A stretch of DNA of 64,000 nt from Leptolinea sp. HRD-7 (GCA_024363285.1 AP024710.1:1706001-1770000), one strand, 5' to 3'. Numbered from the stretch's first letter, positions 34,420-44,682 are shown. Translations and numbers: made by a program. Notes: a model not told the origin generated them from the sequence alone.

Positions 34420-34466
34420 GGACACGGGATTGGATTTCCAAAGGGAAATTTGAGCCCGTGTCCTCT
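34420..34466 (+). terminator. Terminator after the four-repeat protein gene
   Basis: GGACACGGG (34420-34428) pairs with CCCGTGTCC (34455-34463) around a 26-base loop that can itself fold, and is followed by TCTATTATT. Confidence 0.65.
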
Positions 34467-34491
34467 ATTATTCACTCAGGAAGGTTAGATT

Positions 34492-35370
34492 GTGAAGAAG
34501 CTGATCATAGGCATTTTATTGTTGACAATTTCACTTTCGGGCTGTGCCGGTTTACCACAAATACCCGCACTGACCATTCCGACTGCTGCCGTTTTAGCCA
34601 CACCGATCCCTAATGGACCAACGAAAACACCGGTTACTGGAACTGTCCCCACAGTCAATACCCCGGTGGTTATATCGCCAACAGCGGCTGTACCGACTGT
34701 TGAAACAAAGATTTCTCCCACCATGCCTTCCCTGCCGGATATTGACCCGGAAAAAACGGTTTCGCTCTTTATAGAAGGAAAGAAGGCAAATGCTAACTTC
34801 GCGCTCGCATCCGCTCTTTTGAGCGCGAAATTTGCCGCGCAGGTAAAAGATGATGCCGGTCTGCAGGCTATTTTGGGTTCGAATGCGGTAATTGGAGAAT
34901 ATAAAGTTGGTATTCCTTCTTACTCCGCGGATGCGATGACTGCTTCACTGGATTCAACGATCTACCTCCCTGAGCCTTCCAATGTGCGATTTAACCTGGT
35001 AATGGAAAATAATGAATGGAAGATCGATGGGCTCACCATTCTGACCCAATCTGGCGAGTACCCTGCTACCCCCGAGGGTGTGATATTGGGTTTCCTGGCA
35101 TCTTACCAGGAATCACCAGACCGAATGTCAAGTTTTCTGACGTCAACCCGCCGGGCGCAGCAGCCTCCCGGAGGTTCCACGGCAATGTTGCAGATCTCCG
35201 GTAATTTTGAAGGCATGGTCATTCAATCGGCTGCCGTAAACCCGGACCCGCCGACCGCTTCTATAGTGGTGGTCATTCAGGCTGGAGGGAAAAACTATCC
35301 CCGGAAATTCATTTTAACCCGCGATATAGCGGGATGGGGCATCGAAGCGATCGAAGTTGTCAAAGAGTGA
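34492..35370 (+). CDS. Predicted lipoprotein, 292 residues
   Basis: The protein starts at a GTG with AGGAAGG upstream. A lipoprotein signal ends in LSGC (lipid Cys18), then a Pro/Thr-rich linker of about 65 residues. Two similar alpha/beta halves follow. The first has FNLVMENNEWKIDGLTI, which resembles DUF4878/NTF2-like lipoprotein domains; the second ends in AGWGIEAIEVVKE. No catalytic motif is visible. It follows the secreted four-repeat protein after a terminator, so it may or may not be functionally linked to it. Confidence 0.7.
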   Translation: MKKLIIGILLLTISLSGCAGLPQIPALTIPTAAVLATPIPNGPTKTPVTGTVPTVNTPVVISPTAAVPTVETKISPTMPSLPDIDPEKTVSLFIEGKKANANFALASALLSAKFAAQVKDDAGLQAILGSNAVIGEYKVGIPSYSADAMTASLDSTIYLPEPSNVRFNLVMENNEWKIDGLTILTQSGEYPATPEGVILGFLASYQESPDRMSSFLTSTRRAQQPPGGSTAMLQISGNFEGMVIQSAAVNPDPPTASIVVVIQAGGKNYPRKFILTRDIAGWGIEAIEVVKE

Positions 35371-35450
35371 TCGGGTTATCTGCAGTTTGTCTAGGGTAAT
35401 TTGTCTGTACCTTTATAGACATCTGTACCAAATTCCACTTGACAGCATAG

Positions 35451-35456
35451 TATAAT
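35451..35456 (+). promoter_or_regulatory. -10 box upstream of the alpha-glucan phosphorylase gene
   Basis: TATAAT lies about 115 bases before the likely ATG (35573). A TTGACA stands only 6 bases upstream (35439-35444), the same odd short spacing as before ccmE. The gap 35371-35450 holds direct repeats of TTTGTCT and TCTGTACC. Confidence 0.45.
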
Positions 35457-35572
35457 AGCGCGACTATATGGGTAATAATAAGCTAATTTAGGTATGTGCC
35501 CAAAAATCCCACGTTGCTGTTTGATTCAGCCCTCCCGGAATCGAACTTGCAACCTGAAAAGCAGGTGGCTCT

Positions 35573-37762
35573 ATGGAGCAAAATCTTCGAGTTTTACCCA
35601 ATCACTTCAGTCTACCGCGACGGTTGTCACGCCTGTCTGAACTGGCTTACAACCTGTGGTGGACCTGGAATCCCGAAGCCCAGATGTTGTTCTCTTTTAT
35701 TGATAAATTACTCTGGGACAGGCTTTCACATAACCCGATCGCGTTTTTACGCCAGGTGGAACGTTCCCGCTTGAATGCCGTAACCGGTGACCGAAATTAT
35801 CTCGATTTTTATGACCGGGTTCTTCATAACTTTGATACATACATGAAGGCCGAGAACACATGGTATGACCGGACCTACCCCAACCACACCGATAAGCAGA
35901 TCGCATACTTCTCGTTCGAGTTTGGACTGCACGAATCCCTGCCGGTTTATGCAGGTGGTCTTGGCATTCTTTCCGGAGACCACCTGAAGGAAGCCAGTGA
36001 CCTGGGGATACCCCTGGTTGCCGTTGGTTTTGTGTATATCCTTGGCTATTTTTCACAGCGAATCACGGAAGACGGCTGGCAGGAGACTCGTACACAGGTT
36101 TTGAAACTGGATGAAATGCCGGTTATTCCGCTGTATGACGAAGAAGGCCGCCCGCTTGTGGTTCATGTTGAGCTTCCCAAACGTACCGTGGCAGCACGCT
36201 TATGGAAGGTTCAGGTAGGGCGGGTCAGTCTATACCTGATGGATACCAACGTATCTACCAATAATCCCACTGATCAGCAATTGACATCGCGCCTTTATAC
36301 CAGTGATTTGGACGTCCGTATTTCCCAGGAAATATTACTGGGAATTGGCGGTGTTCGAACGTTGCGGAAGCTGGATTACAAACCAAATGTCTGGCACATG
36401 AACGAAGGACACTCCGCCTTCCTTGTTCTCGAGCGGATTCGTGAACTGGTTGAAAAAGGTTATTCTTTCGAAGCGGCCGGAAACATTGTAAAGAAGTCTA
36501 ATGTTTTTACAACTCATACGCCTGTTCCAGCCGGGAATGATGCTTTCCCATTCTGGCTTTTGGATAAATATTTCTCTTCTTATTGGCCTGAATTAAAACT
36601 GGACCGTGATGAATTCATTAAACTGGGTTCCGCCCAGTCTGAATGGGGTGAGCAGTTCAGTATGCCGGTTCTGGCTTTGAAGCTTTCTGAACAGCGCAAT
36701 GGCGTTTCGGAATTGCATGGACAGGTTTCACGCAAGATGTGGCAGTTCTTATGGCCGGATTTGAATGAACAGGAAGTTCCCATCGGTCATATTACAAATG
36801 GTGTACATACCGGAACCTGGATCGCGCGGCGGATGCGCCTCCTGTTTGACCGCTATTTTGGGCCTGACTGGTTGCAGCATATTGACGACCCGGAAATGTG
36901 GGCACAAATTGAAGAAATCCCCGACGCAGAATTATGGGCTATCCGCCGTCACCTGAAACGCAAACTGGTGACCTTCGCCAACGAGCGCGCGCGCCGGTCC
37001 TGGATGTCAAACTCGGTACATCCGGTGCAGGTTATCGCCGGTGGTGTTTTACTGGAACCGTATTCATTGACCATCGGATTTGCCCGTCGTTTTGCCACGT
37101 ACAAACGCGCCAACCTGATCATGCGTGATATTGACCGGTTGCTGCGCATCATCAACAACCCGTCTATGCCGGTACAGATCATCTTCGCGGGAAAGGCACA
37201 CCCTGCCGATGAACCCGGAAAACTGTTGATCCAGGAAGTATACCGAATGGTAAAAGATTCCCATTGCGGTGGACGTCTGGCATTTATTGAAGATTATGAC
37301 ATGAATGTAGCCCGTTATCTGGTTCAGGGTGTGGATGTGTGGATGAACACACCTCGCCGCCCGCTGGAAGCCAGCGGAACATCCGGAGAAAAAGCCGCCG
37401 TAAATGGTGTGTTGAATTTTTCCATTCTGGATGGCTGGTGGCGTGAAGGCTTTAATGGCCGCAACGGCTGGGCTATTGGTGATGAAATCGAACGAGCTGA
37501 CCCGAATGAGCAAGACGAATTTGATGCGGCGTCTCTGTATGACACGTTAGAGAAAGAAATCATTCCGTTGTATTACGCGAATCGCTCGGCTGACAACCTG
37601 CCCAATGAATGGGTGGGTATGATCAAAGAATCCATCCGTACGCTGGCACCGCAATTCAGCACCCGCCGTATGTTGAAGGAATATATGTCTCAGATGTATC
37701 TGCCCGAGATGGAAAGCGGCGGAAAAGAAATTCCGGAGCCGCTGGAAAGCGAAAAAGCATGA
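35573..37762 (+). CDS. glgP: Alpha-glucan (glycogen) phosphorylase
   Basis: This GT35 enzyme releases glucose-1-phosphate from alpha-1,4-glucans. The 729-residue protein is the long-N-terminus type, with LSRLSELAYNLWWTWNPEAQ at the start. GLHESLPVYAGGLGILSGDH, WHMNEGHSAFLVLE, HTPVPAGND, FARRFATYKRA, and the pyridoxal phosphate/phosphate region EASGTSGEKAAVNG with its Lys are all visible. The ATG at 35573 has AGGTGG upstream. Its stop overlaps the next ATG (ATGA). It is the only clear storage-polysaccharide gene in the window. Confidence 0.93.
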   Translation: MEQNLRVLPNHFSLPRRLSRLSELAYNLWWTWNPEAQMLFSFIDKLLWDRLSHNPIAFLRQVERSRLNAVTGDRNYLDFYDRVLHNFDTYMKAENTWYDRTYPNHTDKQIAYFSFEFGLHESLPVYAGGLGILSGDHLKEASDLGIPLVAVGFVYILGYFSQRITEDGWQETRTQVLKLDEMPVIPLYDEEGRPLVVHVELPKRTVAARLWKVQVGRVSLYLMDTNVSTNNPTDQQLTSRLYTSDLDVRISQEILLGIGGVRTLRKLDYKPNVWHMNEGHSAFLVLERIRELVEKGYSFEAAGNIVKKSNVFTTHTPVPAGNDAFPFWLLDKYFSSYWPELKLDRDEFIKLGSAQSEWGEQFSMPVLALKLSEQRNGVSELHGQVSRKMWQFLWPDLNEQEVPIGHITNGVHTGTWIARRMRLLFDRYFGPDWLQHIDDPEMWAQIEEIPDAELWAIRRHLKRKLVTFANERARRSWMSNSVHPVQVIAGGVLLEPYSLTIGFARRFATYKRANLIMRDIDRLLRIINNPSMPVQIIFAGKAHPADEPGKLLIQEVYRMVKDSHCGGRLAFIEDYDMNVARYLVQGVDVWMNTPRRPLEASGTSGEKAAVNGVLNFSILDGWWREGFNGRNGWAIGDEIERADPNEQDEFDAASLYDTLEKEIIPLYYANRSADNLPNEWVGMIKESIRTLAPQFSTRRMLKEYMSQMYLPEMESGGKEIPEPLESEKA

Positions 37763-38292
37763 ATTTCGACATATTCTCCTCACCCCAGGCATGGTTATCA
37801 GCCCTCCTGATCTTCAGTTTGCGGGTAGGAGATATGTCGTTGGATACCCTGCGTGTCCTGTTTGTTGTGCGCGGAAAGAAAACAATAGCCTGGGTTCTTG
37901 GATTTTTCCAATCGATGTTATTTGTTATTGCCATTACAACGGTTCTTTCTCAATTGGATAATCCGTTGAACGTTCTTGGTTATGCTTCCGGTTTTGCGAC
38001 CGGGAATGTGCTGGGAATGCTCATCGAAGAGAGATTGGCTGTCGGGCATATTCAATTGATGATCTTCAGCACAAACCGAGGAGCTGCCATCTGTGATGCG
38101 TTGCGAATCGCCGGTTTCGGCGTGACTGAGGTTCCTGGGCGCGGGAAGAATGGCACGGTATCAGTAATTCTGACAAATGTCTTCCGAAAAGATGTGGATC
38201 GTCTCGAGACGATCATTCTGGAGACTGATCCTGAGGCTTTTGTCACCCGCGAAGATGTGCGCCCCATGAGGCGCGGTTTCTGGCGGGCTTAA
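37759..38292 (+). CDS. UPF0316 (DUF5698/DUF2179) membrane protein
   Basis: A 177-residue protein with three membrane helices (about residues 10-85), including RVGDMSLDTLRVLFVVRG and YASGFATGNVLGMLIEERLAVG. A cytoplasmic DUF2179 domain follows, with GFGVTEVPGRGKNGTVSVILTNVFRKDV. Family members are of unknown function; DUF2179 resembles small-ligand-binding domains. It overlaps glgP by 4 bases, so it is co-translated with it. Its TAA shares bases with the stop of the convergent NfeD gene (TTAA). Confidence 0.88.
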   Translation: MNFDIFSSPQAWLSALLIFSLRVGDMSLDTLRVLFVVRGKKTIAWVLGFFQSMLFVIAITTVLSQLDNPLNVLGYASGFATGNVLGMLIEERLAVGHIQLMIFSTNRGAAICDALRIAGFGVTEVPGRGKNGTVSVILTNVFRKDVDRLETIILETDPEAFVTREDVRPMRRGFWRA

Positions 38293-39632
38293 TCACCGCC
38301 ATCTTTATATAGCTTGACCCGTAGGCGAAGTCCATTAACCGCGGTGACAACGATCCGGCTTCCGGCAGGAATGGCCGGGTCGTTCTTTTCCAGGGAGGCA
38401 CTCCAACGTTCACTCGCCACCTGAACCTCTCCATCCGGGTTGATATCCGTCACCGCGTAACCGGTTTTGTTTACAATGGTTTCCACCCCGGCGATAACGG
38501 GTTTTTTCTGGGCTCGTACTCCTATGGAGACGATGGCAAAAAAGAATGCGCCCAGTACCAGCCCGGTACCGATGACCAGTGGAATTGAGATTGCCGGATA
38601 CCCGGGAAGGCGGACGCTGTTAAAAAGGACCAAAGCCCCCACAATAAATGTCACTGTACCGGCGGCGGTCAACGCGCCGTGGGTTGGGGCTTTGATATCC
38701 AGAATGAACAGAACGAATGCAATGACAAGGAAGACCAATCCGAAAAGATTGACCGGCATGATCCCCATACCATAAATGGCCAGAGCGATACAGCATACTC
38801 CCAGAAAACCGGCTACCCAGCCGCCCGGTGTAGATATCTCGATCAACACTGCCTGAGCTCCTACAGCCAGTAGAAGAAATAATAGATTGGGGTTGGTCAA
38901 CATCATCAATAGCCCTTCGATCATGGTCATTTCGAAGGTGATGATTTCCGCGCCGGCCAGTTCCAATCGATATGGTTTTTCATTAACGAGAACGGTTTTA
39001 CCGTCTAACTGCTCTAACAGTGCCTGTGAATTGGCAGCCAGTACATCCACCAAACCGGCTTGCACCGCTTCCGCCCCGGAAACAGCTTTGGCTGATTCGA
39101 TTGTCTCTTCAGCCAGTTTTATGGCTTCTTCTCCGCGTTCCTTAGCCAGACTTCGCACAGTAGCTTTGAGGATCTCTTTGACCTTGGATTCCATCGTAGT
39201 TCCAATATTTTCACCGTTTGATCCAACCGGACTGGCTGCACCAATGGCGGTATCCGGAGCCATGGCAGAAATATGACCGGCAAGAGTGATGATTGTCCCC
39301 GCGCTGCCGGCCATAGCGCCCTGTGGCGCGATATACACAATTACCGGCACATGACTACCCCGAATAACCTGAACTACCCGGTTCATCAGGTCTATACTGC
39401 CCCCTGGCGTGTTCATCTGAAGGATTATCGCCGAAAAATCACCAACTTCGGCTTCGTTTATTCCCCGGGAGATGTAATCAACCATAACTGACGTGACCGG
39501 GCCATCATACTTCAGCAACAATACCCGATTCGGTCCAGGGGTAGCGAATGGATGAATTAATGTGAAACCTGAAACGAACAGTATCAAAATTGCGCTGAGG
39601 AAAAGTATTTTTGTTGTACGAATATTTTTCAT
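38289..39632 (-). CDS. nfeD: Long-form NfeD, ClpP-class membrane serine protease
   Basis: NfeD-1b proteins cleave stomatin-like partners and act in membrane quality control. From the ATG at 39632 the protein has 447 residues. A signal or anchor helix leads into a ClpP-like protease domain, with AIILQMNTPGGSIDLM, the GAMAGSAGTII active-site Ser segment and a downstream Lys helix. Four or five membrane helices (about 235-365) and a C-terminal OB-fold domain (GYAVTDINPDGEVQVASERW) follow. The start is chosen because TATAAT lies 6 bases upstream; the frame extends to 39683. No stomatin gene, the usual neighbour, is seen beside it. Confidence 0.9.
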   Translation of the reverse strand: MKNIRTTKILFLSAILILFVSGFTLIHPFATPGPNRVLLLKYDGPVTSVMVDYISRGINEAEVGDFSAIILQMNTPGGSIDLMNRVVQVIRGSHVPVIVYIAPQGAMAGSAGTIITLAGHISAMAPDTAIGAASPVGSNGENIGTTMESKVKEILKATVRSLAKERGEEAIKLAEETIESAKAVSGAEAVQAGLVDVLAANSQALLEQLDGKTVLVNEKPYRLELAGAEIITFEMTMIEGLLMMLTNPNLLFLLLAVGAQAVLIEISTPGGWVAGFLGVCCIALAIYGMGIMPVNLFGLVFLVIAFVLFILDIKAPTHGALTAAGTVTFIVGALVLFNSVRLPGYPAISIPLVIGTGLVLGAFFFAIVSIGVRAQKKPVIAGVETIVNKTGYAVTDINPDGEVQVASERWSASLEKNDPAIPAGSRIVVTAVNGLRLRVKLYKDGGD

Positions 39633-39638
39633 AGCTTC

Positions 39639-39644
39639 ATTATA
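39639..39644 (-). promoter_or_regulatory. -10 box of a leaderless promoter (nfeD)
   Basis: TATAAT on the minus strand, 6 bases, then the ATG at 39632. Confidence 0.6.
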
Positions 39645-39792
39645 CGCGGGATAAAAAACTGAAAGAACGTCTTGTTCCGTCATGGTTACTCACACGGTTG
39701 TGTATATAAAATTCTTCCAAAATGTTAATAGAATTTATGCAAAAAAAGTTTATCCTAAAGCCGATTAAGACTTTGATTCAGGAGAGTAAAAA

Positions 39793-41655
39793 ATGGGCAA
39801 GATTATAGGTATTGACCTCGGTACCACGAACAGCGTTGTAGCTGTTATGGAAGGCGGCGATCCGGTTGTGATCACCACCGTTGAAGGTTCACGCCTGTGC
39901 CCATCTGTTGTCGCCTTCAGCAAGAATGGCGAGCGGCTGGTGGGTCAGACAGCCAAACGGCAGGCGGTAATTAATTCAGAGAACACGATTTCATCCATAA
40001 AACGCTTTATGGGGCGCCGATATGACGAAGTGGAACAGGAACGCAAGATGGTTCCATATTCCATCGTGCGCGGCGCGGGTGGTGATGCTCGGGTAAAAGT
40101 CCCACAGACTGGAAGAGAATATACACCCCAGGAAATATCTGCCATGATCCTGGCGAAACTGAAAGCCGACGCAGAAGCGCACCTTGGTGAGACAGTCACC
40201 CAGGCTGTGATCACCGTACCGGCGTACTTCAACGATAGCCAGCGCCAGGCGACAAAAGATGCCGGTCGAATCGCAGGTTTGGACGTTCTGCGTATCATCA
40301 ATGAACCTACCGCATCCGCTCTGGCGTACGGATTAGATAAGAAAACCAACGAAAAGATCCTGGTATTTGACCTGGGCGGCGGTACATTTGATGTTTCTGT
40401 CCTTGAAGTCGGTGACGGAGTGTTTGAAGTTAAATCAACCAATGGTGACACCCACCTGGGTGGCGACGATTGGGATGAGAGAATCGTCAATTGGATGGCC
40501 GATGAGTTCAAAAAAGATCAGGGTATTGACCTGCGTCAGGACCGTCAGGCGTTGCAGCGCCTGCGCGAAGCGGCTGAGAAAGCAAAGATCGAGCTTTCCA
40601 CTTTGATGGAAACTGAGATCAACCTGCCATACATTACCGCGGATGCCAGCGGGCCGCGTCACCTGCAGATGAAGCTCAATCGGGCAAAGTTCGAACAAAT
40701 GACGGCTGACTTGTTGAATCGCTGTAAAGGCCCGTTCGAATCGGCTTTGCGCGATTCGGGATTGACCGCGTCTCAGATCGATGAGGTGGTGCTTGTAGGC
40801 GGTTCCACTCGTATGCCGATGGTACAGGAACTCGTGCGTTCGTTGACCGGTAAAGAACCGAATCGGGGAGTCAACCCTGATGAGGTTGTGGCGGTTGGCG
40901 CGGCCATTCAAGGCGGTGTTCTGGGCGGCGAAGTGAAGGATGTACTTCTTCTCGATGTTACTCCTCTTACTCTGGGACTCGAAACCCTGGGCGGAGTGAT
41001 GACCCCGCTGATCGAACGCAACACCACCATCCCGGTACGAAAATCACAGGTTTTCTCAACGGCTGACGATAATCAGACCGCGGTGGATATCCATGTGCTG
41101 CAGGGTGAGCGCCCGATGGTGGCTGATAACATGAGCCTGGGACGTTTCCGGTTGGAAGGTATCCCGATGGCACCGCGGGGTATTCCGCAGATCGAAGTCA
41201 CCTTTGATATTGATGCCAACGGCATCCTGAACGTTTCTGCCAAAGATAAAGCAAGCGGCCATGAACAGAAAGTGACCATCACCGCATCAACCAACCTGAA
41301 CAAATCAGAAATTGAGCGGCTGGTGAAAGACGCGGAAGCCAATCGCAGCGAAGATGCCCGCCGTAAGACAGTTGTTGAAACGCGTAATCAGGCGGATACC
41401 GTGGTTTATGCCGCAGAAAAATTAATGAAAGAAAATGGCGGCACCGATCATGGTTCGCTGCAGGATAAGGTTAACGAACTGAAGCAAGCCATGAATGGCG
41501 AAGATGTCTCACGCATGCAGAGACTGATGCAAGAAGTGCAGACAGCCATGCAGTCAATACCTCAAAACAATTCAGCGGGTAACCCTGTTCCTGAAGCTGA
41601 AGTTCAGGGCACCCCACAGGGTGATGTGGTAGATGGTGAATTCAAAGACGCGTAA
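39793..41655 (+). CDS. dnaK: Chaperone DnaK (Hsp70)
   Basis: This ATP-dependent chaperone has 620 residues. It begins [20 protein letters not shown] and has the phosphate loops [17 protein letters not shown] and [14 protein letters not shown]. The linker [15 protein letters not shown], the substrate domain and a helical lid lead to a disordered tail ending in [15 protein letters not shown] lies 8 bases before the ATG. No GrpE or DnaJ gene is adjacent, and no CIRCE operator (TTAGCACTC inverted repeat) lies upstream, so HrcA control at this gene is unlikely. It ends at a strong terminator and diverges from nfeD. Confidence 0.98.
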   Translation: MGKIIGIDLGTTNSVVAVMEGGDPVVITTVEGSRLCPSVVAFSKNGERLVGQTAKRQAVINSENTISSIKRFMGRRYDEVEQERKMVPYSIVRGAGGDARVKVPQTGREYTPQEISAMILAKLKADAEAHLGETVTQAVITVPAYFNDSQRQATKDAGRIAGLDVLRIINEPTASALAYGLDKKTNEKILVFDLGGGTFDVSVLEVGDGVFEVKSTNGDTHLGGDDWDERIVNWMADEFKKDQGIDLRQDRQALQRLREAAEKAKIELSTLMETEINLPYITADASGPRHLQMKLNRAKFEQMTADLLNRCKGPFESALRDSGLTASQIDEVVLVGGSTRMPMVQELVRSLTGKEPNRGVNPDEVVAVGAAIQGGVLGGEVKDVLLLDVTPLTLGLETLGGVMTPLIERNTTIPVRKSQVFSTADDNQTAVDIHVLQGERPMVADNMSLGRFRLEGIPMAPRGIPQIEVTFDIDANGILNVSAKDKASGHEQKVTITASTNLNKSEIERLVKDAEANRSEDARRKTVVETRNQADTVVYAAEKLMKENGGTDHGSLQDKVNELKQAMNGEDVSRMQRLMQEVQTAMQSIPQNNSAGNPVPEAEVQGTPQGDVVDGEFKDA

Positions 41656-41692
41656 GTTTCTATTTTAGAAATGTTCGCAAAATCGTGACTTA

Positions 41693-41732
41693 AAACCCTT
41701 AGGGTTTCAAAAACCCTAGGGGTTTACTTTTT
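41693..41732 (+). terminator. Strong terminator of dnaK
   Basis: A 15-bp stem with one G-T pair (41693-41707 with 41711-41725), a 3-base loop, then ACTTTTT. The two arms are themselves near-palindromes of AAACCCTNAGGGTTT type. Confidence 0.9.
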
Positions 41733-41780
41733 AACCTTTGAGGAACTCAGTTGGTAGAAGGAAAGCCTTAAGGTATTTAA

Positions 41781-44624
41781 CTACCACGTACATGCCGGGT
41801 TGACCCATTCAAAGAAACGGGGGCAGTAGGACATCGATATTTCATGGTGCCCGGCGGTGAGTTTTACACTCTTGAATGTGCCAAACAAAGTTTCGATTTT
41901 CACCGGTGCACCATCAACGCGGGCGCGCCAGTTCTCATCCCAGTTGTCTATGAACGAAAAGTAACCATCGGCCGGGGCGTCTAATTCCACCACCAGACTG
42001 TCGCCGGTGTATTCGTGCACCACCGGTTTGATGGTAAATGAATGGGCGTCTTCCAGAAATGACGCGATGTCGGTTTGGTCGATGCGGCTCGAATAGAAGA
42101 AGCGGTTTCCATTGATCACGCCCAGCAATTCATCGCGCTCAGTGGATTCGTTTGCAAAACCAAAATAAAAGTCCTGATAACGAGCGAAATGCCACTTTGG
42201 TGGGCTGCCCACCGAAAATGAGGGAGACAATGTCAGTGTGGAATTTTCATTCTTCCGCGGGGTTGAAAGCGAAGTCTGCATCATGCGCTGATATCCGCCA
42301 ATCTTCCGTTCTTCCTGAGGGGCTAACCCGTTATTCCATAACCAGGGGCCGCCATGCCAGAGCGTGATGGTGGAAAATATCCCCAACCCTGCCAGCATAA
42401 TCCATTCGTGTTTATCGGTCAGACGGTATTTCCAGAGGAGCAATAAAACCAATAACACGGCCAGCAGGCTGAAAACCATATATGACAGACTGTAAGCTGC
42501 TGATAATTGCCCCGGATCAGGCACGAATTCTTTCCCCATCGCGTTGGCAATGGTTTGTAGCAGAAATGCGACCCGGGGAATGAAGTAAAGTTCCCAATAT
42601 TCGTCAATTATGTTGTCTGTAAATTCCAGCCACTGTAATCCCAGGCTAAACAATGTTAGAAATGCGAGTGACAGCCAGACACGTGGTTTTATTCGACCTT
42701 TATTCGGTTGACGTATCCGAACTTCGAAATCAGCCAGTGCGTATGCCAGTAGAACGGACAACCCCGGCAAGAGGGCAATACTTAATCGTCCCCATCCGCG
42801 AAGCGCTGAGAAACCTGGCAATATTCGGTAAAATACCTGGAAAAGATAAGATTTTTCTCCATACGAAAGGTAACTGAGAAAAACCAGCCAGGCGAGCAAT
42901 GCCAGTTTAACCGGCAAAGAGCGCCAATTGTGTAGATTTGTTCCCTCATTATCGAGTAAATCTTTTTCAGGATTCACAAGAAAGAGCAGCATTAATGTTA
43001 AAGCCAGGGGGCCAAAATAGAACCATCCTTCCGGGCGGGATGCCGGCGGATAGACCAGAGATTCAAGCGTATCAAAAAAATCAAAGGGGTACATGGTAGC
43101 GTGCGCGTAGTCGTCGCCGGCACGGCCGGAGGTTTGTGTGATGGTCTGCCCCATATTCAGTAAATATGGGCCGCAAATCAGAACAGCAATAATGCATGCC
43201 AGAAGGAAGCCTGTAAGAAATCTGTGCCAGTCCATCCGATCAATCCCAAAGATCGCGGATCGAATACGAGGAACGAGCATGAACATCAGGTAGGGGCCGG
43301 CTAGAAACGGAAGATAGTACACATAATACGGGTAGCCGGCAGTGAACAGGCAGATCAGGGAAAACGCGAGCAGAGCGGACCATTTCCACAACGCCCGCCA
43401 GTCAGTAGATTTAGCCATCATGGTCAAAGATAGTAATATCCACGGATACCAGGCTGCTTCATGTGCCGCGTTGGGGAACCGAATTAATTCCACCATCTTA
43501 TAGCTCACCGCCATATTTACGGCAGCAAAGACCGCGAATCGTTTTTCCACCTTCAATGAACGCAGCCAGATATAAAGGCCCAGTGAAAACCAACAGATGG
43601 CTGTCACTGTGTAAACCTGATGATCCAGGCGTGTATACCCCTGGTTCAGCCGATATAGTATTGCCAACAGGATATTGGGTGGATAGACTGATTGTGTCAA
43701 CGGGTCTGAGAAAAAGGGGAACCCCGCTCCTTCCATGGGTGACCAGAGCGGGAAATGCCCGTTCGACAGGAAATCCAGCAGGTAGTTCTTATAGACGAAA
43801 TAGAACGGACCAAAATCATTGCCCAGTGTAACGTTATGCCCGGCGAACGTAGTGACGTACGGAAGCAGAAACACCAGGGGGAAAAGGGCGGCAATCGACC
43901 CGGCTGTGTGACGGGAGAATATATAGTAGAGCAGGGCGGTTAGCAGCAGCCATTCCGTTAACGCGAGAAGGCTGACCCAGATGATCCATATCAATGCCGG
44001 TTTTCCCATGGCTGCCGGGAATGGGCTGACTATCTGGACATCCGCGAGAGGTGTTTTCAAACCCACCGAAGTTGTGTGATCTTGCATTCTTATTAATGCT
44101 GATCCTTCTTCCGGTCCTGAAACGAACACCAGTTCCAGTGGAGCGGATGCTGTTCCAGAGAAGGTCAGGCTGCTCTCTCCATGGTCATCGTGTTTCCAGC
44201 CATCGTCTGTTAACTGCCAACCTGTCGTGGGGGTAAATTGTTCCAGCGAGAATACTGCGCCGGTTGAACGAATGGCAGTCAATATTACATGGCCCTGCGG
44301 CTTGATCTCAATATCGAACGTGGATTGAAATGCCGGCGGCTGCCAGTGGAAGATGATCATGACCACAATGGAGGCCAACGCGGCTGCCGTTATACCGACA
44401 GGTTTAAGCTGGTTGATTTGAAAATTTTTTACAGACCGGTGAATTTTCCACCAGATCATTGGGAAGAAAATTGTTGTTAAAACCAGAACCAGCAAAAATT
44501 TTTCCACCAATGGTTTTTGAAAGAAGTCAAACCAACGGCAGGCGGCCGGGTAAGCGGTAATAAATGATACAAAGGTGGTTATAAGGAATTTGCTGGACTT
44601 TTTCCACATATTCACAATATTCAT
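41781..44624 (-). CDS. YfhO-like multi-pass membrane protein
   Basis: A 947-residue protein with more than twelve membrane helices. After two N-terminal helices comes an extracytoplasmic beta-rich segment (about residues 85-200). A GT-C-like core with LLDFLSNGHFPLWSPMEGAGFPFFSDPLTQSVYPPN follows, typical of YfhO/DUF2298-type enzymes that glycosylate cell-surface polymers. A C-terminal soluble domain has GYFSFIDNWDENWRARVDGAPVK, also a YfhO feature, but no final membrane helix follows it. The ATG at 44624 lies 6 bases after a TATAAT. Donor and acceptor are unknown. Confidence 0.82.
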   Translation of the reverse strand: MNIVNMWKKSSKFLITTFVSFITAYPAACRWFDFFQKPLVEKFLLVLVLTTIFFPMIWWKIHRSVKNFQINQLKPVGITAAALASIVVMIIFHWQPPAFQSTFDIEIKPQGHVILTAIRSTGAVFSLEQFTPTTGWQLTDDGWKHDDHGESSLTFSGTASAPLELVFVSGPEEGSALIRMQDHTTSVGLKTPLADVQIVSPFPAAMGKPALIWIIWVSLLALTEWLLLTALLYYIFSRHTAGSIAALFPLVFLLPYVTTFAGHNVTLGNDFGPFYFVYKNYLLDFLSNGHFPLWSPMEGAGFPFFSDPLTQSVYPPNILLAILYRLNQGYTRLDHQVYTVTAICWFSLGLYIWLRSLKVEKRFAVFAAVNMAVSYKMVELIRFPNAAHEAAWYPWILLSLTMMAKSTDWRALWKWSALLAFSLICLFTAGYPYYVYYLPFLAGPYLMFMLVPRIRSAIFGIDRMDWHRFLTGFLLACIIAVLICGPYLLNMGQTITQTSGRAGDDYAHATMYPFDFFDTLESLVYPPASRPEGWFYFGPLALTLMLLFLVNPEKDLLDNEGTNLHNWRSLPVKLALLAWLVFLSYLSYGEKSYLFQVFYRILPGFSALRGWGRLSIALLPGLSVLLAYALADFEVRIRQPNKGRIKPRVWLSLAFLTLFSLGLQWLEFTDNIIDEYWELYFIPRVAFLLQTIANAMGKEFVPDPGQLSAAYSLSYMVFSLLAVLLVLLLLWKYRLTDKHEWIMLAGLGIFSTITLWHGGPWLWNNGLAPQEERKIGGYQRMMQTSLSTPRKNENSTLTLSPSFSVGSPPKWHFARYQDFYFGFANESTERDELLGVINGNRFFYSSRIDQTDIASFLEDAHSFTIKPVVHEYTGDSLVVELDAPADGYFSFIDNWDENWRARVDGAPVKIETLFGTFKSVKLTAGHHEISMSYCPRFFEWVNPACTW

Positions 44625-44630
44625 GGGCGT

Positions 44631-44636
44631 ATTATA
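44631..44636 (-). promoter_or_regulatory. -10 box of a leaderless promoter (YfhO-like gene)
   Basis: TATAAT on the minus strand, 6 bases, then the ATG at 44624. It is back to back with the promoter at 44671. Confidence 0.65.
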
Positions 44637-44670
44637 CGCTGTGCGTGATAAACCTGTCTCCGGCGGATGT

Positions 44671-44676
44671 TATAAT
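44671..44676 (+). promoter_or_regulatory. -10 box of a leaderless promoter (C39-like gene)
   Basis: TATAAT, 6 bases, then the ATG at 44683. Only 58 bases separate the two divergent start codons. Confidence 0.65.
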
Positions 44677-44682
44677 GCCGTT

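Noticed and set aside
35520..35580. tRNA-like text on the minus strand (TTCGATTCC preceded by a hairpin with CTTTT loop)
   Set aside because: The T-stem does not pair, the anticodon loop has the wrong length and no matching acceptor strand is present. It lies over the phosphorylase gene start.
39683..39792. Heat-shock operator before dnaK
   Set aside because: No TTAGCACTC-N9-GAGTGCTAA (CIRCE) inverted repeat is present.
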